Shown: positions 36,889 to 45,348 of the stretch, piece by piece
Layout: every line of letters begins with the position of its first letter
Position numbering within the stretch: the stretch's first letter is position 1
Assembly (NCBI RefSeq): GCF_025717065.2
Contig: NZ_JAOVZO020000019.1
Span: 186,001 to 250,000 of the forward strand
Length of the DNA: 64,000 nucleotides
Direction of reading: 5' to 3'
Origin: Tahibacter soli
GTDB lineage: Bacteria > Pseudomonadota > Gammaproteobacteria > Xanthomonadales > Rhodanobacteraceae
The notes under the pieces: generated by a model
Seen by the model: only the letters and a program-made list of their open reading frames with translations
The model's database searches: none
Told to the model about the DNA's origin: nothing
Program-made: the position numbers and the translations under genes

Positions 36889-39282
36889 TCAGCGACTTGC
36901 GGTTTGCTCCGGATCGCGCTCGCCGGCCAGCGCGCGCGTCTTGTTGTCGGCGTCGGCCGCGAGTTCGGCGAAGCCGGTCATGCGGTACAGCGACGCGATC
37001 GCGCGCGCGGCGCGGTAGTCGCGGGCGGCAGGCGCCGCGATGGCGCTGGAGAGCCGCGACGCACGCACCTTGTCGTTCGTCGCGACGAGCGTCGGCGTCC
37101 ACGCCGATGCGACGAGGACGAGCCGCTCGAGCACGCTGTCGTCCTCGACCGACTTGAACGCCGCCTCGAACGCGTCCGACGCGCCCGGGTCTTTGCGCGC
37201 GGCGCGGATCTGCGCATCGGCGAGCGCGAGGTAGAGCGGCCGGTTGAGGTCTTCCGGCGCCGGCGGGGCGGTGCGGAGTCGATAGAGCACGGCCTCGGCC
37301 CGATCGATGCGGCGCAAACGCAGCGCCGCTTCGACGACGGCGTAGCACGCCTCGGACAGCAGGGCCTGGCCGGTCATGTCGGCCGACCGCTCGACGCGCG
37401 CCATCAGCGCGTCGCCACGTGCGTCGACCGCAGCATCGTCGCCGCGCTCGGCGACCACGAGCACGCGCAGCACGCCGAACTCGGTGTCGCTCGCGGCCGG
37501 ATCGTCCGGCTGCTCGTCGTAGCGCGCGGCGAGCGCCTCGACCTCGCGCAGACGCCCGGCGTTGAACAGCACGCGCGCGCGCGCCGCGGCGACGCGGCGG
37601 ACCATCGCCGCGTTCGCGAGCTTGTCGACGAGCTCGATCGCGCGTTCGCTCGTCGCGAGCGCGCCGGGCTGATCCACGAGGCCGAGTTGCGCGTAGATCT
37701 TGTTGTGCAGGCTGATGAGCAGCTGATCGCGTACGCCGAAGCTCGTCAGGATCGGAATCGCGCGGTCGAACGCGGCGATGCCGTCGACGAGCCGCCCGCG
37801 GTTGACCTCGGCCATGCCGACGTTGATCTCGAGGCTCGCCGTGTTGATGCGGTCGCCGGCGCGCGTGAGCGCGATGCGCGCGAGGCCGAAGTCGGCCATC
37901 GCGTCGGTGAATTCGTTGCGGGCGGCGTGCACGACGCCGCGCCCCATGTAGGCGCGGCCGAGAAGGCGCTGCTCGTCGGTGTTCTTCACGAGTGCGATCG
38001 CCTTGTCGTACGCGGCCTGCGCGGCGGCGTGATCGAGCCGGCCGACCGCTATCGCGCCGAGCCCGTTGTACGCCGCGACGCGCACCGCGAGCGGAATCGT
38101 CGCGTCGTCGGTCGCGAGCGGCCGATACAGCGCCTCGGCCTCCGCCGGCCGGCCCTGCCGCAACGCGACCATGCCGGCGCGCGTGCGGAAGCGCGGATCG
38201 GCGCGTGTCGTTTCGGGCGCGGCCTCGATCAGTCGGCGCGACGCGTCGAGATCGCCGACGAGCAGCGCCGCGTCGACGCGCTGCAGGAGTTCGTCGTCCG
38301 GTCGCAGCCCCGGCGGCGGCTCGCCGACGCCGAGCTCGGCGAGCAGCGCGAGCGCCGCTGCGCGCGATGCGGGCAGCGGCGCCTCGCCCGCGCCTTCGTA
38401 CGTGCGCATGCCGCCGCCGTGATAGACGTCGAGCGCGACGCGCCAGCCGTCGCCCGACGACGTCGCGCGCGGAATCACGATCCACGACGCGCCGGTCAGC
38501 ACGGCGAGGCGGCCGAGGTCGGCGTCGTCGCGCGACGCCGCGCGGCCCGACGCGCCGACGACGCTGACGACCTGGTCGCTCGGCAGCACGTGGCGCTTCG
38601 CGTCGTCGCGCAGCAAGGTCGCGATGTAGTCCATCGCGCCGAGGCGCACCCACGCCATGTCGATCGACGTTTCAGCGAGATTGACCGGCATCACGACGAA
38701 GACGTCGTCGGTCGATTCGGCCGTTTTTACGGCCGTTTTTACCACCGTTGCGACCGGCGCGATGCGATCGCGGTAGGCGAAGAAAACGGCTGTCGCGACG
38801 AGCGCGAGCGCGATCGATGCGGCGACAGCCGCGCGCGCGCGACGGCCGGACGGCGCGGCGGCACGCGGAAGCGCCGACGACGATTCCGCCGGCGGCGCCG
38901 CGACGACCGCGGCATCGGCATCGGTCGCGGCGACCGGTGCGATCGTCGCGGTCGGATCGGCGTCGGCAACGTCGGTCGCGGCGACCCAGCGATGCCCGAA
39001 GCGCGGCACGGTGCGGATCATCGTGCGCTCGGCGCCGGTGTCGCCGAGCACCTGGCGCGCGCGCAGCAGCGTCTGCGCGAGCGAATGATCGCTGACGTCG
39101 GCGGCGCCCCAGACGGCGGAAATCAGCTCGTCGCGACCGACCGCGCGATCGCGGTGTTCGACGAGATAGGCAAGACAGTCGAACGATTTCGGCGGCATCG
39201 ACACGAGCGCGTCGTCGGCGCGCAGTTCGCGCGAACGCGGGTCGAGCCGGAACCGGCCGAAACGGTAGATCTTTCCGGACAT
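36889..39282 (-). CDS. CadC-like winged-helix regulator with TPR sensor domain
   Basis: 797 aa from the ATG at 39282. Residues 1-105 are an OmpR/PhoB-type winged helix (FGRFRLDPRSRELRADDALV, SLAQTLLRARQVLGD, RTVPRFGHRWVA). Residues 151-170 are one membrane helix. The rest is a TPR-rich domain predicted to be periplasmic (RQGRPAEAEALYRPL, LGAIAVGRLDHAAAQAAYDK). This is the topology of CadC/ToxR-type one-component membrane regulators. It lies 147 bp upstream of the exported-protein operon on the same strand, so it may control it. The trigger is unknown. Confidence 0.85.
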   Translation of the reverse strand: MSGKIYRFGRFRLDPRSRELRADDALVSMPPKSFDCLAYLVEHRDRAVGRDELISAVWGAADVSDHSLAQTLLRARQVLGDTGAERTMIRTVPRFGHRWVAATDVADADPTATIAPVAATDADAAVVAAPPAESSSALPRAAAPSGRRARAAVAASIALALVATAVFFAYRDRIAPVATVVKTAVKTAESTDDVFVVMPVNLAETSIDMAWVRLGAMDYIATLLRDDAKRHVLPSDQVVSVVGASGRAASRDDADLGRLAVLTGASWIVIPRATSSGDGWRVALDVYHGGGMRTYEGAGEAPLPASRAAALALLAELGVGEPPPGLRPDDELLQRVDAALLVGDLDASRRLIEAAPETTRADPRFRTRAGMVALRQGRPAEAEALYRPLATDDATIPLAVRVAAYNGLGAIAVGRLDHAAAQAAYDKAIALVKNTDEQRLLGRAYMGRGVVHAARNEFTDAMADFGLARIALTRAGDRINTASLEINVGMAEVNRGRLVDGIAAFDRAIPILTSFGVRDQLLISLHNKIYAQLGLVDQPGALATSERAIELVDKLANAAMVRRVAAARARVLFNAGRLREVEALAARYDEQPDDPAASDTEFGVLRVLVVAERGDDAAVDARGDALMARVERSADMTGQALLSEACYAVVEAALRLRRIDRAEAVLYRLRTAPPAPEDLNRPLYLALADAQIRAARKDPGASDAFEAAFKSVEDDSVLERLVLVASAWTPTLVATNDKVRASRLSSAIAAPAARDYRAARAIASLYRMTGFAELAADADNKTRALAGERDPEQTASR

Positions 39283-39451
39283 CGACAACGAACTCCGCGA
39301 CGCTCGACCGGCCTCGTGGGGACCGTCGTCGGCTGAGCGTACCGCAAACCGGCGGCGAGGATACGTTAGCGGATGGTCGCTCGCCATCGACAGGCGACGA
39401 ACGCCGGGATCTTCGTGGTGAATTTTTGCGCGTAGCTTCGCTGCTATCGCG

Positions 39452-40594
39452 TCAAACCGGCGCGAGCGCTTCGAGCCTGGGCATCCGGCTGTCGAATCGC
39501 GTCGGCCTCCCGCCGAGCAGATTTTTCTTCCACAGCTCGCCGAGGCTGTAGTCGGCGAGCCATTCGGCGAGCGCGTCGGCATCCGGCCGCTTGAAGGTCG
39601 AAGCACCGCCGCGCTTGTCGACGACGATCAGATCTTCGGCGTCGAATTCATTGACGAGCTCGACCGACTGCGTCGACACGATCAGCTGGTGCTCGTTCGC
39701 GGCCGACTTCATCAGGCCGCCGAGCACGGAGATCGCGAACGGGTGCAGGCCCAGTTCCGGCTCGTCGATCAATATCGCGGCCGGCATGAATTCTTCCGGT
39801 TGCAGCAAGACGGTGGCTAGACAGATGAAACGCAGCGTGCCGTCCGACAATGCGCTCGCCGTGAACGGCGCGTCGTAGCCTTCTTCGGTCCACTCGAGCT
39901 GAATCTTCCCGGCATTGTCGACCGTCGGACGCAGCAAGAAATCGCCGAAGAACGGCGCAACGAGCTTTACGGCCTTGACGATGCGCCGGTAGTGCTCGTC
40001 GTGATGATTCTTGAGGCGATACAGGAATGCGGCGAGATTGCGCGCGTCTTCGCGCAGGTAGGCATTGTCGTTGATGCCGTGAATCTGCTTGACGAGTGCC
40101 GTCAAGCTCGTATCGAGGAAGTGATAGAGGCGCCAGCTTCGCATCGCCGGCAGCACCGAGCCGTAAAGACCGGGTACCGTCTCGTTGTCACTGATAGACG
40201 TTTCGAAATGCCCGGCGATCGATTCCAGATCTCCCCGCTTGCTCCACCACAAAGCCTCTCGCGCAAACATCATCCGATTGTCTTGGGTTGCGGCGAGCGA
40301 CAACTTGTATCCGACGTTGCGAAAATAGAGTTCGGCATGCAGCTCTTCGGTCTTTTTGCGTCCGAAGTACAGCATTGCGTCCGGACCGCCGGCACTACCG
40401 ACAGCAACCTGCAGCTGTCGATCGAGCAGACGTCCGATCAGCCGGAAAAAGCCGATGAAATTCGACTTGCCAGCGCCGTTCGCACCGATCAGCACATTGA
40501 GCGTGCCAAGTTCGATGTCGCACTCGGCAATCGACTTGTACCCGCGCAGCACGAGCCGCGACAACTGATTCCATGCGTCGACTTTCTTGATCAT
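39452..40594 (-). CDS. RecF/SMC-like AAA family ATPase (COG4637-type)
   Basis: 380 aa. N-terminal ATP-binding segment VLIGANGAGKSNFIGFF (Walker A), a helical middle, an ABC-type signature region ALSDGTLRFICLATVLL, and Walker B AILIDEPELGLHP followed by an H-loop region (LIVSTQSVELVNEF). The first strand (LSRLVLRGYKSIAECDIELG) is typical of solitary RecF-like ATPases. Some relatives belong to anti-phage or toxin systems, but here no nuclease or toxin partner is adjacent, so I assign only an ATPase of DNA-associated type. The start could also be a GTG nine bases upstream. Confidence 0.8.
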   Translation of the reverse strand: MIKKVDAWNQLSRLVLRGYKSIAECDIELGTLNVLIGANGAGKSNFIGFFRLIGRLLDRQLQVAVGSAGGPDAMLYFGRKKTEELHAELYFRNVGYKLSLAATQDNRMMFAREALWWSKRGDLESIAGHFETSISDNETVPGLYGSVLPAMRSWRLYHFLDTSLTALVKQIHGINDNAYLREDARNLAAFLYRLKNHHDEHYRRIVKAVKLVAPFFGDFLLRPTVDNAGKIQLEWTEEGYDAPFTASALSDGTLRFICLATVLLQPEEFMPAAILIDEPELGLHPFAISVLGGLMKSAANEHQLIVSTQSVELVNEFDAEDLIVVDKRGGASTFKRPDADALAEWLADYSLGELWKKNLLGGRPTRFDSRMPRLEALAPV

Positions 40595-40774
40595 GGTCGC
40601 CACTGAGTGCCTTTCGAGCAACGGGAGCTGCGCGTCCGCGCCGTTGCACACGGGCAGAACGCATTGTCGGGGCGCAGTGTACCTGTCGCGCGGCGACCTC
40701 GGTGCCACGCCGTGAACAACCACCCGATAACGCAGCCCAACTACGTTTTCAGCAACTTTTTCGCTCCCGACAGC

Positions 40775-40802
40775 GGAAGGGCCGGCACACGCCGGCCCTT
40801 CC
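40775..40802 (-). terminator. Terminator of the EF-G-like gene
   Basis: A perfect 12-bp stem GGAAGGGCCGGC / GCCGGCCCTTCC with a 4-base loop, 6 bp past the stop codon of the minus-strand gene. A T-rich run (GAAAAAGTTG on the minus strand) comes about 15 bases later. Confidence 0.7.
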
Positions 40803-40808
40803 ATCTCT

Positions 40809-42851
40809 TCACGCCGCCTGCGCCGCCTTCGGCGCCGCGCGCGCTTCCTCATAGCCGTCGAACAGCATCACCGCCGACGCGCGGCCCTGCGTCAGCGAGC
40901 GCAGCGACGTGGTATAGCCCGACAGCTGCGCGAGCGGCGCGCGTGCGACGACGTCGGCGCGCGAGCCCTTGTCGTCGATCGACGCGACGCGGCCGGCACG
41001 ACGATTGAGATCGCCCACCACGTCGCCGACGTTGCCCACCGGCGTGTCGATCGTCAGCCGCATGACCGGCTCGAGCAGCGTCGTGCCGCTCTGCGCCAGC
41101 GCCGCCTTCACCGCCTCGCCCGCCGCGCGGACGAACGCCTGCTCCGACGAATCGACCGCATGCGTATCGCCGTCGACCAGCGTCACCGCGACGCCGACCA
41201 CCGGCCATCCGCGCGGGCCTTCCGCCAGCGCCGCGCGCACGCCCTTCTCGGTCGCCGCGACGAAGTTCTTCGGCACGACGCCGCCGGTGGTCTTGTCCAC
41301 AAAAACCACCGTGCCGTCGTCGCGCGGTTCGACGTCGATCGTCACGCGCGCATACTGCCCCGAGCCGCCGGTCTGCTTGGCCACCTTGCCCTCGACGCCG
41401 AACACCGCGCGCGACGGCGTTTCCTGATAGGCCACGCGCGGCGAACCGGTTTTCACGGCCACGTTCCAGTCGCGCCGCAGACGTTCCACGCTCACCTCCA
41501 GGTGCAGCTCGCCCATGCCCCACACCAGCGTCTCGCCGGTGTCGGGATCGCTCGTCACGCGGAACGACGGATCCTCCTGCGCGATGCTGGCCAGACCCTG
41601 GCCCAGACGCAGCAGGTCGCCGGCCTTTTCCGCCGACAATCGCCACGACAGCACCGCCGGCTGCGCGCGGATCGTATCGAGCACGAGCTTGCTCGAAGGC
41701 TCGCTCAGCGTTTCGCCGCTGACCGCATCCTTCCAGCCCGCGACCGCGACGATCTCGCCCGCCACCGCGCGCTCGACATCCGTGCCGCGATCGGCCTGCA
41801 CCACGACGAGACGACCGACGCGCACCGACTTCTCGCGTTTGGACGTCCACACCGTGTCGCCGACCTTCAGCGAACCCGAGTACACGCGCACGAACGACAG
41901 CGGACCGTGCTCCTGATGCACGATCTTGAACACGAGCGCCGCGAGCGGGCCCGCGTCGTCGGGCGCGAGTTCCACGTCGCCGCGCTCGGACTCGGCCTTC
42001 ACCGCCGGACGATCCAGCGGCGACGGCAGAAAGTCGACGATCGCGTCGAGCAGGATCTCGATGCCCTTGTTCTTGAACGCCGAACCCGCGAGCACCGGCA
42101 CGCCGGCGCCGCGCAGCGTCGCGCGCCGCAGTGCGGCCTTGAGCGTCGCCGCGTCGACATCGAGGCCGTCGAGATACGCAACGGCCAGTGCGTCGTCGTG
42201 ATCGGCCACGGCCTCGACGAGACGCTCGCGCGCCGGCGCGTAACGCGCCGCTTCGTCGGTGGTCCACGGACGGCGCGTCGCTTCGCCGTCGTCGGCCCAT
42301 TCGACGACGCTGCGATCGACGAGGTCGACCCAGCCGCGCAGCTCGGCTTCGGCGCCGATCGGCAGGCCGAGCGGCCACGGATTCGCGTCGAGCTTCGCAC
42401 GCATCTGTTCGACGACGCCGTCGAACGACGCGCCGAGACGGTCCATCTTGTTGACGAACGCGACGAGCGGCACGTCGTGCCGGCGCGCCTGGCGCCACAC
42501 GGTTTCCGACTGCGGCTGCACGCCTTCGACCGCGCTGAACACGGCGACGGCGCCGTCGAGCACGCGCAGCGAACGTTCCACTTCGATCGCGAAATCGATA
42601 TGGCCCGGGGTGTCGATCAGGGTCAGGCGATGGTCGTGCCATTGCGTCTGCACGGCGGCCGCGCCGATCGTGATGCCGCGTTCGCGTTCGATCGGCGAAA
42701 AGTCGGTCGTCGTCGCGCCGTCATGGACTTCGCCCATGCGGTGAATGGCGCCGGTTTTCCACAACAGGCGTTCGGTCAGCGTGGTCTTGCCCGCGTCGAT
42801 GTGCGCGATGATGCCGAGGTTGCGCCAGCGGGAAACGGTCTTGGTGTTCAT
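40809..42851 (-). CDS. Elongation factor G-like GTPase (EF-G paralogue)
   Basis: 680 aa from the ATG at 42851 (an in-frame ATG at 42863 is also possible; neither has a good ribosome-binding site). G domain: AHIDAGKTTLTERLL (G1), RGITIGAAAV (switch I Thr), DTPGHIDF (G3), NKMD (G4), SAF (G5). Domain II, III, IV (GGVVPKNFVAATEKG, HAVDSSEQAF) and V (LEPVMRLTIDTPVGNVGDV) follow in EF-G order. It drives translocation, ribosome recycling or ribosome protection. It is not next to rpsL, rpsG or tuf, so it is probably a second, specialised EF-G. The elaborate leader upstream suggests regulated expression. Confidence 0.85.
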   Translation of the reverse strand: MNTKTVSRWRNLGIIAHIDAGKTTLTERLLWKTGAIHRMGEVHDGATTTDFSPIERERGITIGAAAVQTQWHDHRLTLIDTPGHIDFAIEVERSLRVLDGAVAVFSAVEGVQPQSETVWRQARRHDVPLVAFVNKMDRLGASFDGVVEQMRAKLDANPWPLGLPIGAEAELRGWVDLVDRSVVEWADDGEATRRPWTTDEAARYAPARERLVEAVADHDDALAVAYLDGLDVDAATLKAALRRATLRGAGVPVLAGSAFKNKGIEILLDAIVDFLPSPLDRPAVKAESERGDVELAPDDAGPLAALVFKIVHQEHGPLSFVRVYSGSLKVGDTVWTSKREKSVRVGRLVVVQADRGTDVERAVAGEIVAVAGWKDAVSGETLSEPSSKLVLDTIRAQPAVLSWRLSAEKAGDLLRLGQGLASIAQEDPSFRVTSDPDTGETLVWGMGELHLEVSVERLRRDWNVAVKTGSPRVAYQETPSRAVFGVEGKVAKQTGGSGQYARVTIDVEPRDDGTVVFVDKTTGGVVPKNFVAATEKGVRAALAEGPRGWPVVGVAVTLVDGDTHAVDSSEQAFVRAAGEAVKAALAQSGTTLLEPVMRLTIDTPVGNVGDVVGDLNRRAGRVASIDDKGSRADVVARAPLAQLSGYTTSLRSLTQGRASAVMLFDGYEEARAAPKAAQAA

Positions 42852-42867
42852 ACTTTTATCCATTGAT

Positions 42868-42915
42868 GCCAACACGAGAGCGCCGCGCGCCCCTGTTGGC
42901 AGCAAGGCGCGCGGC
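42868..42915 (-). promoter_or_regulatory. Leader RNA structure before the EF-G-like start
   Basis: On the minus-strand transcript, GCCGCGCGCC (42915-42906) pairs perfectly with 42891-42882. GCCAACA (42900-42894), lying in that loop, pairs with 42874-42868, which covers the region immediately upstream of the EF-G start codons. The order arm1-A-arm1'-A' permits an H-type pseudoknot or two exclusive hairpins. One form would hide the start region. Confidence 0.5.
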
Positions 42916-42944
42916 TACGGTTCCGGTTCGGCGATCGGGTGCAT
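42915..42944 (-). CDS. Putative 9-residue leader peptide MHPIAEPEP
   Basis: ATG at 42944 with a good AGGAG site 8 bases upstream, the best ribosome-binding site in the region. Its TAG stop abuts the first arm of the leader hairpin before the EF-G-like gene. Its Pro-rich ending (EPEP then stop) is the kind that slows ribosomes. No homology evidence; the call rests on position and ribosome-binding site. Confidence 0.4.
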   Translation of the reverse strand: MHPIAEPEP

Positions 42945-42986
42945 GGCACGTTCTCCTTCGGTTCTTCAAGAAATCGCGGGCAATAA

Positions 42987-43009
42987 AAAAGCACCCTTGC
43001 GGGTGCTTT
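42987..43009 (-). terminator. Intrinsic terminator upstream of the EF-G-like gene
   Basis: AAAGCACCC / GGGTGCTTT with a 4-base loop; on the minus strand it is followed at once by T6. It lies 28 bases after a possible 32-codon ORF and about 140 bases before the EF-G start, so it may be an attenuator and not only the end of an upstream unit. Confidence 0.75.
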
Positions 43010-43036
43010 CGTGTGTGTTGCCGGTTGCGGGACGAA

Positions 43037-43135
43037 CTACATCGGCCCGGAACGGAACGTCACAGGAGGCAGGCGCACCCGGCCCGCACTCGCATGCAGG
43101 TCGTCGATCAATATCAGGAGGCGCTTGGTGCTCAT
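43037..43135 (-). CDS. Possible 32-aa leader or small protein
   Basis: MSTKRLLILIDDLHASAGRV then a 12-residue basic tail ending RSGPM, stop, then a terminator 28 bases on. There is no clear ribosome-binding site. Codon use is GC3-rich like neighbouring genes. It could be a leader peptide for attenuation of the EF-G-like gene, or an independent small protein; support is weak. Confidence 0.3.
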   Translation of the reverse strand: MSTKRLLILIDDLHASAGRVRLPPVTFRSGPM

Positions 43136-43430
43136 GGCGTTCGGTGAACTCGTTGGAGGCGGCGGATTTTGACGGGGCTCGGGGATTTGCGTCAACGGGT
43201 CGCGAGTTGGAGGCTGTGTTCCGAATTGCAAGGGGCTCTCATGACGTTGTCTTTCTGTTTGCGCCGCTTCCTGCGTCCGACTCAGCTCCGTGTCGGAATC
43301 GGGCAGTTCCCGACGGGTCCCGACCCGGCTACGCTCGCCGCAGGCGCTATGGCAATCGATCGCACGAAGCGACCGACGGTCGACATACTTCGTGCGCATC
43401 GAGATGGCGTTACCTCACGGGAGATTCGAC

Positions 43431-43628
43431 ATGCATACGACCATTGTTCTTGACGATGAACTTCTCGCGAGAGCGCAGGCGCTGACCGGCCTGAAGGAGC
43501 AGTCGGCGCTCGTGCACGAAGCTCTCAAGGCACTGGTAGCGCGTGAGAGCGGTCGCAAACTCGCGTTGCTCGGTGGCCGTGAACCAAAGTCGACGGTTCA
43601 GCGACGGCGACGTGCCAGGCCGGCTTGA
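43431..43628 (+). CDS. VapB-family antitoxin, apparently without its toxin
   Basis: 65 aa from the ATG at 43431 (GGGAG 8 bp upstream). MHTTIVLDDELLARAQALTG is the ribbon-helix-helix N-terminus and LKEQSALVHEALKALVARES is the VapB/DUF2191 consensus. VapB normally binds and neutralises a PIN-domain RNase VapC encoded just downstream and represses the operon. Here the next gene is an unrelated GFA enzyme and no PIN-domain frame is seen, so it is an orphan. Confidence 0.75.
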   Translation: MHTTIVLDDELLARAQALTGLKEQSALVHEALKALVARESGRKLALLGGREPKSTVQRRRRARPA

Positions 43629-43737
43629 TCGTCGCTTGAACTTACGTAGCCGGACGACCGCACAAGAACGGTGTTCCAGACTGGCAGCACGATGATGGCA
43701 ACGCGCTATCCTCGCGTTTCACGATCGAGGAACAAGC

Positions 43738-44163
43738 ATGCAGATTCGCGGCGCCTGCCACTGCGGCAACATCGCCTTCAAGCTCGAGTGGATGCCCGAC
43801 CCGACCGAGATCGCCGCCCGCGCCTGCACGTGCTCGTTCTGCACGAAGCATGGCGGCGTGTGGACGTCGAACCCGGCCGGCAACCTCGTGGTGACGATTG
43901 CCGATCCTGCGCGGGTCTCGCGCTACGCGTTCGGTACGAAGACCGCCGACTTCCACACCTGCACCGCGTGCGGCGTGGTGCCGGTCGTCACCAGCACGAT
44001 CGACGGCCGGCTCTACGCGGTCGTCAACGTCAACGCATTCGAGAATGTCGATGCGGCGATGATTCGCGTGGCGCCCGTGACGCACGACGACGCCGACGAA
44101 GCCGCGCGACTGGCACGACGCAAGCGCAACTGGATTGCGGATGTGAGCGTCGCGGAAAGCTAG
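43738..44163 (+). CDS. GFA-family (glutathione-dependent formaldehyde-activating fold) protein
   Basis: 141 aa; GAGGAAC before the ATG. Zinc-ligand Cys patterns are complete: GACHCGNIAF, ACTCSFCTKHGG and HTCTACGVVPV match the CxCG, CxxC and CxxC sites of the GFA fold. Despite the family name, most members are not proven formaldehyde enzymes, so activity is left open. Its stop overlaps the convergent gene by 4 bp. Confidence 0.8.
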   Translation: MQIRGACHCGNIAFKLEWMPDPTEIAARACTCSFCTKHGGVWTSNPAGNLVVTIADPARVSRYAFGTKTADFHTCTACGVVPVVTSTIDGRLYAVVNVNAFENVDAAMIRVAPVTHDDADEAARLARRKRNWIADVSVAES

Positions 44164-44582
44164 TCCCACCAGCACCCGATCGGCCGAACGCCGGCAGGTA
44201 CGACGTAGGGTTCGCAGGTCACGCCGGGATTGAATCCCTCCGAGACTTCGTCCGGCGCGAAGCCGGTATCGAACCACGATGCGACGTCTTCCGGCGACGC
44301 GGTCGTCATGACGTACACCGTGTCGGAAAACGGCCAATCCGGATCGTCGAAAGCCGTCACCTGCACGCGAATGTCAGCAACGTCATCGCGCGCCGGGATG
44401 CGCTTGAAGAGGTCGTAGAAAGCGCCGGGCAAAGGCGCCTGCGGCAGATTGCAGCCGATGCTGCCGACACTGGTGTTGCCGTCGAAGAACTCGTCGATCG
44501 TCAGCAAGGGCCGGGGCGTGTCCACGTCGTCGGGGTCGCCGTTGCGGTTGACGCGTTCGGCAATGCGCTGCAGCGCTTCCAT
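44160..44582 (-). CDS. Protein of unknown function (140 aa)
   Basis: Preceded by an excellent AGGAGCG site. Acidic, with no signal peptide; contains LLTIDEFFDGNTSVGSIGCN and WPFSDTVYVMTTASPEDVAS. The short conserved-looking stretches and Trp pair at the end (IGCWWD) suggest a small globular cytosolic protein, similar in style to uncharacterised immunity-type proteins, but I do not recognise the family. Confidence 0.6.
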   Translation of the reverse strand: MEALQRIAERVNRNGDPDDVDTPRPLLTIDEFFDGNTSVGSIGCNLPQAPLPGAFYDLFKRIPARDDVADIRVQVTAFDDPDWPFSDTVYVMTTASPEDVASWFDTGFAPDEVSEGFNPGVTCEPYVVPAGVRPIGCWWD

Positions 44583-44610
44583 CGTTCGCTCCTGATTTCG
44601 GTGCCGCGCA

Positions 44611-45210
44611 CTATAGGCCGAACGCGTGGCGCGGCAATGTCGTTCCGACGAGCGGCGACAACGACGATCTCAACCGCCCGCGACGCACCGCCGGGCGACG
44701 CGGCGCTCGATATCGAAGCACGCCGTGGCGCCGATCAACCGCGCGCGCCATCGAAAACGGTTCCGCGGTGCCGGCCACGATCAGGTGATCGAGCACGCGC
44801 ACGTCGATCAGCAGCAGTGTGGAGATCAGTTCTTCGGTCAGCGCGATGTCTTCCTCAGAAGCACCACGCCAGCCGGACGGATGGTTGTGCGCGAAGATGC
44901 CGTTGACGGCATTGCACGCGAGCGCCGAACGCAGCACTTCGCGCGGATGCACGAACGTGCCGGTCACGGAGCCGGCGAACAACTCGCGGAATTCGATCAG
45001 GCGGTTCTGGGCGTCGAGCCAGGCGACGGCGAACACCTCGTACGGCAGCTCGGCGAAGCGCAGGCGGAACCAGTCGGCGGCGAGCGAAATCGTGTTCAAG
45101 CGATCGCCAGACTTGCGGGCGCGGGATTCGAGAATGCGCAGTGCGCGTCGGATCGCGCGATCGTCGCGCGCCGTCGAATTCAAGGTGCGCAGAGAAACGA
45201 AAGCGCTCAT
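44611..45210 (-). CDS. radC: RadC-like JAB domain protein
   Basis: 199 aa from the ATG at 45210. The metal-binding JAMM motif is intact: an upstream Glu-containing strand, AHNHPSG, then SEEDIALTEEL giving HxHx7Sx2D. VFAVAWLDAQNRLIEFRELF and GTFVHPREVLRSALACNA are RadC-family strands. The N-terminal helix-hairpin-helix region is shorter than in standard RadC (about 225 aa), as in plasmid/prophage-type RadC proteins. Its true cellular function is unsettled; it is not a proven repair protein. Confidence 0.8.
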   Translation of the reverse strand: MSAFVSLRTLNSTARDDRAIRRALRILESRARKSGDRLNTISLAADWFRLRFAELPYEVFAVAWLDAQNRLIEFRELFAGSVTGTFVHPREVLRSALACNAVNGIFAHNHPSGWRGASEEDIALTEELISTLLLIDVRVLDHLIVAGTAEPFSMARAVDRRHGVLRYRAPRRPAVRRGRLRSSLSPLVGTTLPRHAFGL

Positions 45211-45348
45211 GCGACATGCGCCTGTCGAAGTGTCCGACATAGCTTGCCGCAATCTTAGCGGCCTGTCGTCTAAGGTGTTCTTAGATATGTTCGCCATGCC
45301 ACGCGCCATCCCGGCGCGCAGCACAGCTTATGCGGAACGCAACAAAAG

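Noticed and set aside
39452-40594. Anti-phage defence ATPase
   Set aside because: Some related ATPases work in defence, but no nuclease, toxin or other defence gene is adjacent. A solitary RecF-like ATPase is the safer call.
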